Assembly (NCBI RefSeq): GCF_002607735.1
Contig: NZ_NBVR01000020.1
Coordinates: forward strand, 1 to 64,000
Direction: 5' to 3'
Source: Proteus alimentorum
GTDB lineage: Bacteria; Pseudomonadota; Gammaproteobacteria; Enterobacterales; Enterobacteriaceae
DNA: 64,000 bases
The number at the start of each line of letters is the position of its first letter. Position 1 is the first letter of the stretch. The notes below the pieces were generated by a model. It was not told the DNA's origin, made no database searches, and was given only the letters and a program-made list of their open reading frames with translations. The translations under genes were made by a program, and so were the position numbers. Shown here piece after piece: positions 31,866 through 41,447 of this stretch.

Positions 31866-34511
31866 ATGACTAATAAAAACGTATTTCAAACACCGCCCCC
31901 TTCCCCTTTTTTGCTGACAGAAAATACCAAAAATTGCGCTGAACTTAAGCAATCAATCGAACAATTTCAATCTTGGTTAACAGATGCTTTTCATCATGAT
32001 GTTGATATCGCTTTATTACTTCAAGCCCGTAGCCATTTCATTGACCAACTATTAACGCAATTATGGCATTATACACAACTCTCTGATTATCCAGATCTTA
32101 GTATCATTGCTGTCGGTGGTTATGGCAGACAAGAGTTACATCCGCTTTCTGATATTGATCTTCTCTTTTTAAGTGAAACACCTTTATCACCGGAGGCTGA
32201 AGATAAAGTCAGCAAGCTCATTACGTTACTGTGGGATGTACGCCTTGAAATTGGTGCTAGTGTTAGAACAATGGAAGAATGTCTTTTAGAAGGTCTTTCA
32301 GACTTAACGGTTGCAACAAACTTACTAGAAGCACGTCTTATTTGTGGAAATAATTCACTTTATAAACAATTAATTAACCATATTTTTAGCCAAGGATTTT
32401 GGCCATCACCTGATTTTTTTGCTGCAAAAGTTGAAGAACAAAAACAGAGACATCAGCGATACCATAGCACGAGTTATAATCTAGAACCTGATATCAAAAG
32501 TAGTCCTGGTGGACTGCGCGATATCCACACTCTAATTTGGGTAGCACATCGTCATTTTGGTGCTGCATCAGTTTCTGAAATGGTCAACTTTGGCTTCCTA
32601 ACACCAGCAGAAGGACAAGAGCTATTAGAGTGTCAATACACACTATGGAAAATTCGTTTTGCTCTCCATCTTGTGCTTTCTCGCTATGATAATCGCCTAT
32701 TGTTTGATAGACAACTCAACGTTGCCCAACTTTTAAATTATGAAGGTGAAGGCAATCAGCCCGTTGAAAAAATGATGAAGGATTATTATCGCGTAACTCG
32801 TCGTGTCAGTGAGTTAAATGATATGTTACTTCAGCTATTTGACGAAGCGATCCTTGCTCTGCAACCTAATGTAAAACCGCGTCCTTTAGACAATGAATTT
32901 CAACTAAGAGGTTCATTAATTGATGTTGTTGATGATAGTTGTTTCCTTGATGATCCTATCGCTATTATGCGCCTGTTTTTACGTATGGCTGAGCATAAAG
33001 AAATCACAGGAATTTATTCAACAACACTCCGCCATTTACGCTACGCTCGCCGACATTTAGTACAGCCTTTATGTGAGTACCCACTCGCACGTCAAGTTTT
33101 TATGCAGATATTACGCCATCCTCGTGCTGTTTCTGGTGCATTTGTTCCAATGCATAAACACAGTGTACTCGCGGCTTATTTCCCGCAATGGAATAATATT
33201 GTAGGCCAAATGCAGTTTGATTTATTCCATGCCTATACCGTTGATGAACATACTATTCGCGTTTTACAAAAACTTGAAAGTTTTGCTTCTTATGAAAATC
33301 GCGAGCAACATCCGCTTTGCGTTGATATTTATCCCAAACTTCCTCAACTTGAATTACTACGTTTATCTGCACTTTTTCATGATATCGCCAAAGGTCGCCA
33401 TGGAGATCACTCCGTATTAGGAGCTCAAGACGTTGCTCATTTTGCTCAGCAGCATGGTTTAAATCAGAGAGAATCGGCCTTAGTTGAATGGCTTGTTAGT
33501 CATCACTTACTTATGTCTGTTACAGCGCAACGACGTGATATTCAAGATCCTGACATTATTTTTCAATTTGCATCGGAAGTAAAAAATGAAAGCCGATTAC
33601 GTTATCTTTTGTGCTTAACCGTTGCGGATATCTGTGCAACCAATAGTAGTTTATGGAATAGCTGGAAACAAAGCCTATTACGTGAACTTTTTTTATCAAC
33701 AGAAAACCAGTTACGCCAAGGTATGCACTCTATTCCCGACTTACGTGAGCGTATTCGCCATCACCGTTTGCAAGCACTAACTATTTTACGAATGGAGCAA
33801 GTTGATGAAGATAAATTGCAAGCAATTTGGGGGCGTTGCCATGCTGACTATTTTTTACGGCACACACCAGAACAAATTGCATGGCATGCACTTGCATTAA
33901 TTGAGCATAATAGTGCTGAACCAATGGTGCTAATCAGCCAACAAACTGAACATGGTGGCACTGAAATCTTTATTTGGTGTGCTGATAGGCCTTCCCTTTT
34001 TGCATCAGTTGCAGGTGAATTAGATAGGCGTAATTTAAGTATCCATAATGCTCAAATTTTTACTAATCGCGATAATATGGCGATGGATACCTTTATTGTG
34101 TTAGAGCCTAATGGTAAACCTCTGGCAATTGATAGATATAATGCAATCCGCAACGCTCTGATCCAAGTTGTCTCCGCCCCTTATAATGCCAATGCAAAAA
34201 CACGCTCATTACCTGCAAAATTACGCCATTTTGACGTTCCGACAAAAATTAACTTTATCGCTTCTAACCATAATAAGCGCACCTATATGGAACTATTTGC
34301 ACGAGATCGTCCGGGATTATTAGCAATTATTGGTAAAGTTTTTGCTGATCTTTCACTTTCATTACATGGTGCCAGGATCACCACAATAGGCGAACGTGTT
34401 GAGGATTTCTTCGTATTAACCGATAACGAAAATAAAGCATTAAACCAAAAAATGAAGGATGAAGTCGTAGAAAGGTTGACAAAAGCCCTCGTTTCAAAGG
34501 ATAAAATATAG
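31866..34511 (+). CDS. glnD: Bifunctional PII uridylyltransferase/uridylyl-removing enzyme
   Basis: Glutamine sensor that uridylylates PII proteins (GlnB, GlnK) under nitrogen limitation and removes UMP when glutamine is high. The 881 residues (E. coli 890) have the nucleotidyltransferase domain with [19 protein letters not shown] (about 93-111), the HD domain with [14 protein letters not shown] (about 507-520) for the removing activity, and two C-terminal ACT domains (about 700-880) that bind glutamine. Followed at 34 bp by dapD. Confidence 0.97.
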   Translation: MTNKNVFQTPPPSPFLLTENTKNCAELKQSIEQFQSWLTDAFHHDVDIALLLQARSHFIDQLLTQLWHYTQLSDYPDLSIIAVGGYGRQELHPLSDIDLLFLSETPLSPEAEDKVSKLITLLWDVRLEIGASVRTMEECLLEGLSDLTVATNLLEARLICGNNSLYKQLINHIFSQGFWPSPDFFAAKVEEQKQRHQRYHSTSYNLEPDIKSSPGGLRDIHTLIWVAHRHFGAASVSEMVNFGFLTPAEGQELLECQYTLWKIRFALHLVLSRYDNRLLFDRQLNVAQLLNYEGEGNQPVEKMMKDYYRVTRRVSELNDMLLQLFDEAILALQPNVKPRPLDNEFQLRGSLIDVVDDSCFLDDPIAIMRLFLRMAEHKEITGIYSTTLRHLRYARRHLVQPLCEYPLARQVFMQILRHPRAVSGAFVPMHKHSVLAAYFPQWNNIVGQMQFDLFHAYTVDEHTIRVLQKLESFASYENREQHPLCVDIYPKLPQLELLRLSALFHDIAKGRHGDHSVLGAQDVAHFAQQHGLNQRESALVEWLVSHHLLMSVTAQRRDIQDPDIIFQFASEVKNESRLRYLLCLTVADICATNSSLWNSWKQSLLRELFLSTENQLRQGMHSIPDLRERIRHHRLQALTILRMEQVDEDKLQAIWGRCHADYFLRHTPEQIAWHALALIEHNSAEPMVLISQQTEHGGTEIFIWCADRPSLFASVAGELDRRNLSIHNAQIFTNRDNMAMDTFIVLEPNGKPLAIDRYNAIRNALIQVVSAPYNANAKTRSLPAKLRHFDVPTKINFIASNHNKRTYMELFARDRPGLLAIIGKVFADLSLSLHGARITTIGERVEDFFVLTDNENKALNQKMKDEVVERLTKALVSKDKI

Positions 34512-34545
34512 GAACCCACGACAATACATATAGGAAATACTATTA

Positions 34546-35370
34546 ATGCAAGCATTACAATCTATTATTGATAACGCCTTCGAACATCGTGCTGATATCA
34601 CACCAAACAACGTTGAACCTCATATTCGTGATACCATTAATAGTGTTATTGCACTGCTAGACAGCGGAAAACTGCGTGTCGCGGAAAAAATTGATGGTCA
34701 GTGGGTGACTCATCAGTGGTTAAAAAAAGCGGTTTTACTCTCTTTTCGTATTAATCACAATCAAGTGATAGATGGCAATGAAAGTCGCTATTTTGACAAA
34801 GTGCCGATGAAATTCGCTGATTATGACCAAGCTCGTTTTGAAAAAGAAGGTTTTCGTGTTGTTCCTCCCGCAGCCGTTAGACAAGGCGCTTACATCGCTC
34901 GCAACACTGTTTTAATGCCATCTTATGTCAACATTGGTGCTTACGTCGATGAAGGTAGCATGGTTGATACATGGGCAACGGTAGGTTCATGTGCTCAGAT
35001 CGGGAAAAATGTCCATCTCTCTGGTGGTGTTGGTATCGGTGGCGTTTTAGAACCACTACAAGCAAATCCAACCATTATTGAAGATAACTGCTTTATTGGC
35101 GCTCGCTCTGAAATCGTTGAGGGTGTTATTGTCGAAGAAGGCGCTGTTATTTCAATGGGCGTTTATATTGGTCAAAGTACCAAAATTTATGACAGAGAAA
35201 CAGGCGAAGTACATTATGGTCGAGTCCCAGCAGGCTCTGTTGTTGTGTCGGGCAATTTACCTTCTAAAGATGGAAGCTACAGCCTTTACTGTGCGGTGAT
35301 CGTGAAAAAAGTTGACGCAAAAACGCGTGGAAAAGTTGGTATTAATGAATTGTTAAGAACTATCGACTAA
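34546..35370 (+). CDS. dapD: 2,3,4,5-tetrahydropyridine-2,6-dicarboxylate N-succinyltransferase
   Basis: Succinyl-CoA-dependent step of the diaminopimelate and lysine pathway, feeding peptidoglycan synthesis. The 274 residues equal E. coli. The central part is a left-handed beta-helix of hexapeptide repeats ([20 protein letters not shown], about 126-145, then [15 protein letters not shown]). Probably shares a transcript with glnD. Confidence 0.98.
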   Translation: MQALQSIIDNAFEHRADITPNNVEPHIRDTINSVIALLDSGKLRVAEKIDGQWVTHQWLKKAVLLSFRINHNQVIDGNESRYFDKVPMKFADYDQARFEKEGFRVVPPAAVRQGAYIARNTVLMPSYVNIGAYVDEGSMVDTWATVGSCAQIGKNVHLSGGVGIGGVLEPLQANPTIIEDNCFIGARSEIVEGVIVEEGAVISMGVYIGQSTKIYDRETGEVHYGRVPAGSVVVSGNLPSKDGSYSLYCAVIVKKVDAKTRGKVGINELLRTID

Positions 35371-35440
35371 TATAAGAACAGCGGATAGAATTAATTCTGT
35401 TCGCTATTCTTTCACTCATCTTTCTATCAGGTGCCAATAT

Positions 35441-35827
35441 ATGTACGATAATTTAAAAAATTTAGGGATCCCGCATCCTGAAGATATTGACCGCTATACC
35501 CTACGCCAAGAAGCTAACAACGATATTTTAAAAATCTATTTTCGCAAAGATAAAGGTGAATTCTTTGCAAAAAGCGTAAAATTTAAATATCCACGCCAAC
35601 GTAAAACAATTTCTGATGGTCAATCAGGACAAGGTTTTAAAGAAGTAAATGAAATCAATACTAACTTACGTTATGTTATTGAAGAGTTAGATAAAATTTG
35701 CCAACAAGACCAAGTAGAAGTCGATTTAAAACACAAGATCCTAGACGACTTGCGCCACCTTGAGCATGTTGTAGCAAATAAAATTGCTGAGATTGAAGCT
35801 GATTTAGAAAAACTGACTCGCCGCTAA
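35441..35827 (+). CDS. yaeH: DUF3461 family protein YaeH
   Basis: A 128-residue cytoplasmic protein with no known biochemical role, very close to E. coli YaeH. It begins [24 protein letters not shown] and is rich in charged residues, with a likely amphipathic or coiled-coil C-terminal half (about 75-128). It follows dapD, the same neighbour as in E. coli, and ends at a strong hairpin. It is the last gene of the 4-5 min-like segment. Confidence 0.92.
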   Translation: MYDNLKNLGIPHPEDIDRYTLRQEANNDILKIYFRKDKGEFFAKSVKFKYPRQRKTISDGQSGQGFKEVNEINTNLRYVIEELDKICQQDQVEVDLKHKILDDLRHLEHVVANKIAEIEADLEKLTRR

Positions 35828-35868
35828 TAACAAGCCATTTTGGCTGATATGTATGTCAGTTTTATAGA

Positions 35869-35914
35869 AAAACACCGCTTACTTACTGTATAAAACAGAA
35901 ACAAGCGGTGTTTT
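35869..35914. terminator. Terminator after yaeH
   Basis: AAAACACCGCTT (35869-35880) pairs with AAGCGGTGTTTT (35903-35914), twelve pairs; the loop contains a secondary CTGT/ACAG stem. A tracts and T tracts flank both sides, so it may also serve yqcA on the minus strand. Confidence 0.82.
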
Positions 35915-35973
35915 AAAATATAGAATATAATTCATTATTTTATTAACCAATTAAATATTGGGTTATTTTCTAC

Positions 35974-36417
35974 TTAATCTAATAGGTTAACCCAGCTTTC
36001 AAGCCAATCTATTGCAAATACTTCTGGCTCCGCCACATCCATACCATCTATTTTTAATATTTCGCCGATACGCTTTGCTTGGTGCTCTTGTAACAACTCA
36101 TCAAATTTCATCCCTGCACCACAAAAAAAGTCATAACTACTATCACCTAAGGCAATCAAGCCATAACTTAGATTTGGCTGATATCCTACATTATCACGTA
36201 GTTGATGAAATAGAGGAGCAATGGTATCAGGTAAATCACCTTGCCCAGTACTTGACGTTATTACAAGCACTGTTGAATATTTTTCCCAATCTGCAAGAAT
36301 ACCTTCTTCGTAAATATTAGCTTGATGATTATGCTCAAGTAAAATACGTTGAGCCTCTTCAGCAACTGCTAATGCATTACCATAAACTGTACCTACAAAA
36401 ATGCCGATTTTAGTCAT
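35974..36417 (-). CDS. yqcA: Flavodoxin YqcA
   Basis: Small FMN-binding electron carrier of the MioC/YqcA group; the redox partner is unknown. The 147 residues match YqcA rather than MioC, starting IGIFVGTVYGNALAVAEEA, with the FMN phosphate loop at about 8-14, the isoalloxazine loops SSTGQGDLPD (about 55-64) and ALGDSSYDFFCGAG (about 90-103). In E. coli it follows truC directly; here ptsG and an orphan gene lie between them. Confidence 0.95.
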   Translation of the reverse strand: MTKIGIFVGTVYGNALAVAEEAQRILLEHNHQANIYEEGILADWEKYSTVLVITSSTGQGDLPDTIAPLFHQLRDNVGYQPNLSYGLIALGDSSYDFFCGAGMKFDELLQEHQAKRIGEILKIDGMDVAEPEVFAIDWLESWVNLLD

Positions 36418-36506
36418 AATATTTAGCCCACTTAATACTGTTTGATAACTAATAAACTAAACATCAAACATATAATATTATCAATTCATTCTCAATGAGA
36501 ATAAAT

Positions 36507-37979
36507 TCAGCCATACTTTTTAAAAAGAGACTGAATGAAATTATTACACTTACTCTTCTCCCCATATAAATAACCCAACCAACTTTCAGGGTAATTTATT
36601 TTAGATAACTTTGATATAACCATTAAACAAATATCATCGATAGTGAAATATTTATTTTTTTCTTTATAAACATCAAGATAAGATGATATTTTGTTAATTT
36701 TATTCTTATAATCAATTAATAAGATCAAAGATTCATTATGTTTTTTAGGAAAAAATAACTTATACACTTTATACAAAAAACCCGTCTCCTTTCTTTTTAT
36801 AAAATCATCTAATAATGATAAGCATGCATTTGTTTTTCTCTTAATCTCTGCCATTGAATCAAAAACTATTTTTTTATCATTATTTTCTAAATGAGAGGTT
36901 TTATTTTTAAATTTATTATTACACTGACTAATACATGAAGAGAGTTCTCTTAATGACTCTAATTTTAGTTTCAACAAATCTGTATTAGACTTTATTTCTT
37001 TCAGCTTGAGTTCTAAACTATCGATATCTAAATTAATAATTTTACCATCATCAATATTAAAAATATTTTTTTGATAATATGAATCTAATGCTTTACAATT
37101 ATTATTTATTTCATTACAAGAGCTAACTAATTTTTCATTAAAAATCTGTAAGTCATCACACTTATAATGTGATTTTTTTATATTTTCAATTATATTTCTA
37201 TCAATAAAATCAAAAAGATCATTCATTTCTTCAATATTTTCAAACAAGCAACTATTATCTGCTATTTCATGATACTGCTTAATATTCTCATTAAGAAAGT
37301 TAAAATGAATCTCAAACTCCATAATAATATTTTTGATTTTCTCTAACTTATTGTCTTCATAGCTATTAACCATTGAGTTTTGACGAGACCCATCATTAGA
37401 TTCAACGGTATAATCAGCAGCCTTTAGATTACCAAGTTTAACGACCATCATATCATTACCATTTAATTTAAAAGGTAAATTACATCCTGTATTTAATTCT
37501 ATTGTTTTATTTTTTAATTTTTCAATCAGTTTATTGGCAGATTTAATTTCAATTCCTAAAAGTATATTTTTATCAAGAAAAATATTAATATTTTTATTTT
37601 TCGCATTGAAAATTTCATTCTTAAGTGGCGTAGAATTTGTTTCATTGACCATAAAATTAACAAAGTCTTTTATTTCGTTCAATGAGGATAAATCACCAAT
37701 TGATTTATTTATTTTATTTTTAGCTTCATCTACTTTTTCCAAATGACGGCGGTTATTTTCAGTATAAGAATCAACAGCACTTTGCAGTTCATTTTTTATA
37801 TTAGTAATAATTGCCTTATCAATATAAATACAATTATGTTTATCTTTTAGAATATGAAAATTATGTTCAAGCAATCTATTAGAAGAGCTTATTATCTTAT
37901 CCGACAATAAAAATCTTACATTTTCTTTTTCATCATTCATTGATGATAATTTTTTTAATTCATTAAATAACACTCTCAT
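36507..37979 (-). CDS. AT-rich orphan gene, large coiled-coil-like protein
   Basis: I do not recognise this protein. The preferred start is the ATG at 37979 because AGGA lies eight nt before it, giving 490 residues; the frame opens six codons earlier. It is extremely rich in Lys, Asn, Ile, Leu and Ser. Most of the length looks helical with heptad-like stretches (for example around 230-400). No signal peptide or confident transmembrane helix is visible; a short hydrophobic and basic patch (TGFLYKVYKLFFPKKH) lies near 405-420. Coding DNA is far more AT-rich than neighbours, with AAA, AAT and ATA codons dominant, which points to acquired DNA. It could be a secreted or toxin-related protein or a phage relic, but nothing shows this. 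Confidence 0.72.
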   Translation of the reverse strand: MRVLFNELKKLSSMNDEKENVRFLLSDKIISSSNRLLEHNFHILKDKHNCIYIDKAIITNIKNELQSAVDSYTENNRRHLEKVDEAKNKINKSIGDLSSLNEIKDFVNFMVNETNSTPLKNEIFNAKNKNINIFLDKNILLGIEIKSANKLIEKLKNKTIELNTGCNLPFKLNGNDMMVVKLGNLKAADYTVESNDGSRQNSMVNSYEDNKLEKIKNIIMEFEIHFNFLNENIKQYHEIADNSCLFENIEEMNDLFDFIDRNIIENIKKSHYKCDDLQIFNEKLVSSCNEINNNCKALDSYYQKNIFNIDDGKIINLDIDSLELKLKEIKSNTDLLKLKLESLRELSSCISQCNNKFKNKTSHLENNDKKIVFDSMAEIKRKTNACLSLLDDFIKRKETGFLYKVYKLFFPKKHNESLILLIDYKNKINKISSYLDVYKEKNKYFTIDDICLMVISKLSKINYPESWLGYLYGEKSKCNNFIQSLFKKYG

Positions 37980-38077
37980 CTTTTTTATCCTCATCACTAT
38001 ACGTTATGATAAGAATATATAAAAATAATGATTAATAATTTCAAAAAAAAAAATTTAAAATGTATAGTAAAGGATAT

Positions 38078-38117
38078 AAAAAAACACGCTCAATAATAAA
38101 TTTAAGCGTGTTTTTTT
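38078..38117. terminator. Terminator after ptsG
   Basis: AAAAAAACACGCT (38078-38090) pairs with AGCGTGTTTTTTT (38105-38117) around a 14-nt AT loop. T tracts exist in both directions; the gene it serves is ptsG on the minus strand. Confidence 0.88.
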
Positions 38118-38136
38118 AGTTAAAGAGTGCTATTTA

Positions 38137-39582
38137 TTATTCAGTAGTATCTAAAGACCTTATATATTCATCCATTTCAGTTTTTAGATTATCTGACTTA
38201 GGGCCAAAAATGGCTTGAATACCTGAGCCAACTACCACAACACCAGCCGCACCTAATCTTTTCAACTCATCACGATCTACTTTTTCAATTTCTTTAACAC
38301 CAATACGTAAACGTGTAATACAAGCATCTAAACTACTGATATTGTCTTTACCACCAAACGCAGCGACTAAAGATTGTCCCATAGCACTCTTATCAGCTTG
38401 TTTCGCGTTTTTATCTTCTACTTCTCGGCCTGGCGTTTTCAGGTTTAGCTTCACGATTAAGAAACGGAAAATAGAGTAATAAGTTATCGCATAAAGTATG
38501 CCAATAATTGGGAATAGGTACAGTTTGCTGCTATTACCACTCAATACGATAAAATCAATTAAGCCATGAGAGAAACTTGTTCCATCACGCATACCCAACA
38601 AGATACAAATAACAAATGCCAAGCCCGCTAAAATAGCGTGAATAACATAAAGAATAGGAGCAACGAACATAAATGAGAATTCGATAGGTTCCGTGATCCC
38701 TGTTAAGAAGGCAGTTAATGCCGCAGAAATCATGATACCACCGACTTTTACTCGATTTTCAGGACGTGCTGAATGCCATATCGCAATAGCAGCCGCTGGC
38801 AAGCCAAACATCTTAAATAAAAAGCCACCTGACAACATACCTGCAGTTGGATCGCCTGCCATATAGCGAGGAATATCACCGTGGAATACTTGTCCTGCAC
38901 TATTTACATATTCACCCACTTGCATTTGGAACGGTACGTTCCAGATATGGTGTAAACCAAATGGTACTAATGCTCGTTCTACAACACCATAAATACCAAA
39001 AGCAACAGCAGGGTTTTGATACGCGGCCCACTCAGAAAAACGTTGAATCGCGGTACCAATAGGAGGCCAAATAAAGGCTAAAATAATCCCAACAAAAATA
39101 GCGATTAAGCCCGAAATAATAGGCACAAAACGTTTTCCGGCAAAAAAGCCTAAATACTCAGGTAATTTAATTCGATAAAAACGATTAAACATAGAGGCGG
39201 CAATAATACCAGCGATGATCCCCCCTAATACCCCTGTATCGGTAAGGTGTTGAGCCTCAATTTCTGCTGGTGTTAAACCTAAAACCCAAGGAGCAACCAC
39301 AATCATGGTTTTAGACATAATGCCATAAGCCACAACAGAAGCCAGTGCTGATACCCCGTCATTATTGGTAAAACCTAACGCAACACCAATGGCAAAAATA
39401 AGTGGCATATTAGAGAAAACCGAACCACCAGCCTCTGCCATAACTTGAGAAACAGAAGAAGGGATCCATGAAAGATCAGCGGAACCGACCCCTAATAAAA
39501 TACCGGCAACAGGCAGTACAGATACCGGTAACATCAAGGACTTTCCGATTTTTTGTAAAACAACAAATAGGTTTTTAAACAT
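38137..39582 (-). CDS. ptsG: PTS glucose-specific EIICB component
   Basis: Inner-membrane glucose transporter that phosphorylates glucose during uptake, taking phosphate from EIIA(Glc). I start at the ATG at 39582, eight nt after GGGAG, giving 481 residues (E. coli 477); the TTG one codon earlier is unlikely. The IIC domain (about 1-380) is multi-spanning, with [15 protein letters not shown] (about 296-310) for sugar binding. The IIB domain carries the phosphorylated Cys in [10 protein letters not shown] (about 420-429). Nearly every block matches E. coli PtsG rather than MalX or NagE. In E. coli ptsG is elsewhere; here it sits between truC and yqcA. Confidence 0.96.
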   Translation of the reverse strand: MFKNLFVVLQKIGKSLMLPVSVLPVAGILLGVGSADLSWIPSSVSQVMAEAGGSVFSNMPLIFAIGVALGFTNNDGVSALASVVAYGIMSKTMIVVAPWVLGLTPAEIEAQHLTDTGVLGGIIAGIIAASMFNRFYRIKLPEYLGFFAGKRFVPIISGLIAIFVGIILAFIWPPIGTAIQRFSEWAAYQNPAVAFGIYGVVERALVPFGLHHIWNVPFQMQVGEYVNSAGQVFHGDIPRYMAGDPTAGMLSGGFLFKMFGLPAAAIAIWHSARPENRVKVGGIMISAALTAFLTGITEPIEFSFMFVAPILYVIHAILAGLAFVICILLGMRDGTSFSHGLIDFIVLSGNSSKLYLFPIIGILYAITYYSIFRFLIVKLNLKTPGREVEDKNAKQADKSAMGQSLVAAFGGKDNISSLDACITRLRIGVKEIEKVDRDELKRLGAAGVVVVGSGIQAIFGPKSDNLKTEMDEYIRSLDTTE

Positions 39583-39590
39583 CAAGCAGA

Positions 39591-39607
39591 CTCCCGGAAT
39601 ATGGGTT
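39591..39607 (-). promoter_or_regulatory. Candidate SgrS pairing site in ptsG mRNA
   Basis: The ptsG leader contains AACCCATATTCCGGGAG just before the start codon. It closely resembles the E. coli SgrS target (CACCCATACTCAGGAG) at the same place over the ribosome-binding site. SgrS itself is not in this window, so the pairing is inference. Confidence 0.5.
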
Positions 39608-39683
39608 GTATGTGTTATAAGTTTTGTATTTGTTTAAAGTTAGTGTGGGTTTTTATTTCATAAACTTATCTAATGATAAGCCT

Positions 39684-39710
39684 GATTTATTTCACATCAT
39701 AAAATAAATC
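39684..39710 (-). promoter_or_regulatory. ptsG promoter -10 inside a perfect palindrome (candidate Mlc operator)
   Basis: GATTTATTT (39684-39692) and AAATAAATC (39702-39710) are perfect 9-bp inverted repeats around 9 bp. The minus-strand -10 TATGAT (39696-39701) is within it, giving a start near 39689. E. coli ptsG is repressed by Mlc through AT-rich palindromes of this kind. The match to Mlc specifically is inferred from the gene and layout. Confidence 0.5.
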
Positions 39711-39722
39711 GCTTAATGAATA

Positions 39723-39738
39723 CATGATAGCTGTCACG
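39723..39738 (-). promoter_or_regulatory. Candidate CRP site upstream of ptsG
   Basis: Minus strand CGTGACAGCTATCATG, with the 5-6-5 layout of CRP sites (TGTGA-N6-TCACA; 4 and 3 matches in the half-sites). Its centre is at -41.5 from the start predicted by TATGAT, the position of a class II CRP site. E. coli ptsG has a CRP site near this position. Confidence 0.55.
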
Positions 39739-39885
39739 TTTCAAACATGTGATCAGATCAATTAATAGAATTATATATTTTACAAATAGTTAAAATAGAT
39801 TATAAATTTGCGCAAAATATCAAGGCTTAAGTAAAAAAGCCTTGATAGTCACATATTGAAAACAATATTTACAATAAGAAAGGAA

Positions 39886-40650
39886 TTAAAAATGATGAGC
39901 TAAATCTTCACCATACTGCTCTAATTCAGGTCTTAATCCACGCCAACCAAATTGATTAATAAGGTGTTGCCAAGGCAGATCCCATTTAGCTGTTAAGTTA
40001 AGCGGTTGCAATGTGATTGGGTGAATTAAGTTTAGATGGCTTGCATGTAACATCAAGCGATGAGATTGAAAATGATTTACAACACCACGGTTTTGACGCA
40101 AATCACCATGAGCAGTATCGCCAATAATTGGGTGTCGAATATGAGACATATGGCGACGTAATTGATGCTTGCGCCCCGTTTCAGGACGTAGCTCTAATAA
40201 ACTAAATCGAGATGTAGGGTAGCGCCCAATCGCAACCTCTTTTTCAACAATTCCTAATGGCTGGCAGTGCGTCACGCAATCTTGAATTTTAGGAGGTTGA
40301 GTTGCAAATTTATCTGCAATTTTGTCGAGCTCTTCGACTAAAGGGCTATCAATAACAGATGCCTCTTCAACGTATCCTCGAACAACAGCATGATAAATTT
40401 TCTCTGTTTTATGTTGTTCAAAAGATTGGGAAAGTGCTCTCGCAACATCTGAAGATAATGCCATAAGCAAAACCCCCGATGTAGGCCTATCTAGACGATG
40501 CACGGGGAAAACGTGTTGCCCTATTTGATCTCTTAGTGTCTGCATTACAAACACGGTTTCATGTCTATCTAACCAACTGCGGTGAACAAGCCAACCCGCA
40601 GGTTTATTCACTGCAACAAGATGTTCATCTTGATAAATAATATCTAGCAT
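39886..40650 (-). CDS. truC: tRNA pseudouridine(65) synthase
   Basis: RluA-family enzyme making pseudouridine 65 in tRNA(Ile1) and tRNA(Asp). The 254 residues (E. coli 260) show motif I near the N terminus (VNKPAGWLVH, about 15-24) and motif II with the catalytic Asp in PVHRLDRPTSGVLL (about 49-62); motif III is RKHQLRRHMSHI (about 160-171). Eight bp downstream of yqcC. Confidence 0.96.
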   Translation of the reverse strand: MLDIIYQDEHLVAVNKPAGWLVHRSWLDRHETVFVMQTLRDQIGQHVFPVHRLDRPTSGVLLMALSSDVARALSQSFEQHKTEKIYHAVVRGYVEEASVIDSPLVEELDKIADKFATQPPKIQDCVTHCQPLGIVEKEVAIGRYPTSRFSLLELRPETGRKHQLRRHMSHIRHPIIGDTAHGDLRQNRGVVNHFQSHRLMLHASHLNLIHPITLQPLNLTAKWDLPWQHLINQFGWRGLRPELEQYGEDLAHHF

Positions 40651-40658
40651 TATCGACC

Positions 40659-40985
40659 TTATGATTTAAACATTGCGTCAAGTTCACGCAAATGATTGAG
40701 TAAATCAGTAACATCTCGACTCTTATCTTCTTTAAATGCTTCTTCGTAATAAGGTGCGATTGCAAATGCATTAGGTAATGGCATCTCATTTTCAATCATC
40801 GATGACAATCGCGGAATTAATACCCACTGTAACCATTCATGAGCACTCATTGTATCAATACAAAAAGGCTCAACACTTTCAAATGCTTGCTCAGTAGGAG
40901 ATTCTAATTGCCATAATTCGATGTTCTTCATCTCTTCTTCAATCAAGAGCAATTTCGCTAGAATACGTTGTTCTTGTGTCATCAT
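40659..40985 (-). CDS. yqcC: YqcC family protein
   Basis: A 108-residue cytoplasmic helical protein of unknown function, conserved in Enterobacterales next to truC. It begins TQEQRILAKLLLIEEEMKNIELWQ and contains AFESVEPFCIDTM and HEWLQWVLIPRL, which are typical for the family. Eight bp before truC, so the two form an operon. Confidence 0.92.
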   Translation of the reverse strand: MMTQEQRILAKLLLIEEEMKNIELWQLESPTEQAFESVEPFCIDTMSAHEWLQWVLIPRLSSMIENEMPLPNAFAIAPYYEEAFKEDKSRDVTDLLNHLRELDAMFKS

Positions 40986-41049
40986 TTATCCCTTATATAA
41001 AACTTACGAATAAGGATAACATTGGGATGGAATAGCAGAAAACAAATAA

Positions 41050-41077
41050 AAAAATAAAAGGAGCCGAAACTCCTTTT
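41050..41077 (-). terminator. Terminator of the CsrB-like RNA
   Basis: AAAAGGAG / CTCCTTTT (41056-41063 with 41070-41077) and, on the minus strand, TATTTTTTT after it. The GGAG in the stem is shared with the CsrB terminator of E. coli. Confidence 0.85.
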
Positions 41078-41290
41078 AGACAAGAAAAATAGCTGTCTGT
41101 ACAACACATGCGTCCAAGCAAGACCGTTTTTATCTATCCCTGTGATTAAGTCCCTATCCACATTAATGGAAATATCCTATTTCCTGTGTCCTTGATTACT
41201 CTACATTTTATCGGTCACCAAACATTCCCTTAGTTGGTGGACGTAGAATGCCAATAATTGGTTAGTTAAACAACCCACAAAACAAAAACA
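41050..41290 (-). ncRNA. csrB: CsrB/RsmB-like regulatory RNA
   Basis: The segment lies between yqcC and syd, exactly where E. coli csrB is. Its minus strand has nine GGA triplets in about 160 nt, against three on the plus strand. Several fall in hairpin loops: GGAAATA-GGA-TATTTCC (41168-41184) has GGA as the loop; ATTAA/TTAAT (41145-41167) encloses two; a bulged CACCAAC/GTTTGGTG stem (41216-41239) encloses GGGA. It ends in AAAAGGAG-TTTCGG-CTCCTTTT with a T run (41050-41077). GGA in loops is what CsrA binds, so this should be a CsrA sponge. It is shorter than E. coli CsrB (about 369 nt); the 5' end is uncertain. Confidence 0.78.
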
Positions 41291-41406
41291 ATAAAAGAAT
41301 CATAACTATAAATAAAAACGATGAGTTAATAACTTATTGCTCTACTTAAATAAATCAATTCTATTTTTATCAGTGACATTTTTTTGATAAAAAACACACG
41401 CTTTTT

Positions 41407-41424
41407 TGTAAGATATATCTCACA
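41407..41424 (-). promoter_or_regulatory. UvrY/GacA-type box
   Basis: TGTAAG-ATATAT-CTCACA, an 18-bp imperfect palindrome that matches the TGTAAG-N6-CTTACA consensus at 11 of 12 fixed positions. BarA-UvrY (GacS-GacA) activates csrB-type RNAs through such sites, and this one is upstream of the RNA. Confidence 0.72.
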
Positions 41425-41447
41425 AGAAAAAAGGTTTATAGACTACG

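Larger units (their letters stand above)
40986..41447. other. Intergenic region yqcC-syd
   Basis: A 462-bp gap without a protein gene. It holds a minus-strand CsrB-like RNA (about 41050-41290) and an upstream UvrY/GacA-type box (41407-41424), listed separately. The remaining AT-rich DNA (41290-41400) should contain the RNA promoter; a TATGAT on the minus strand near 41303 is a possible -10, without a good -35. Confidence 0.7.

Noticed and set aside
39748-39762. Second possible CRP site upstream of ptsG (ATGTGATCAGATCAA)
   Set aside because: The half-sites are one base too close compared with the 5-6-5 layout, so only the 39723-39738 site is kept.
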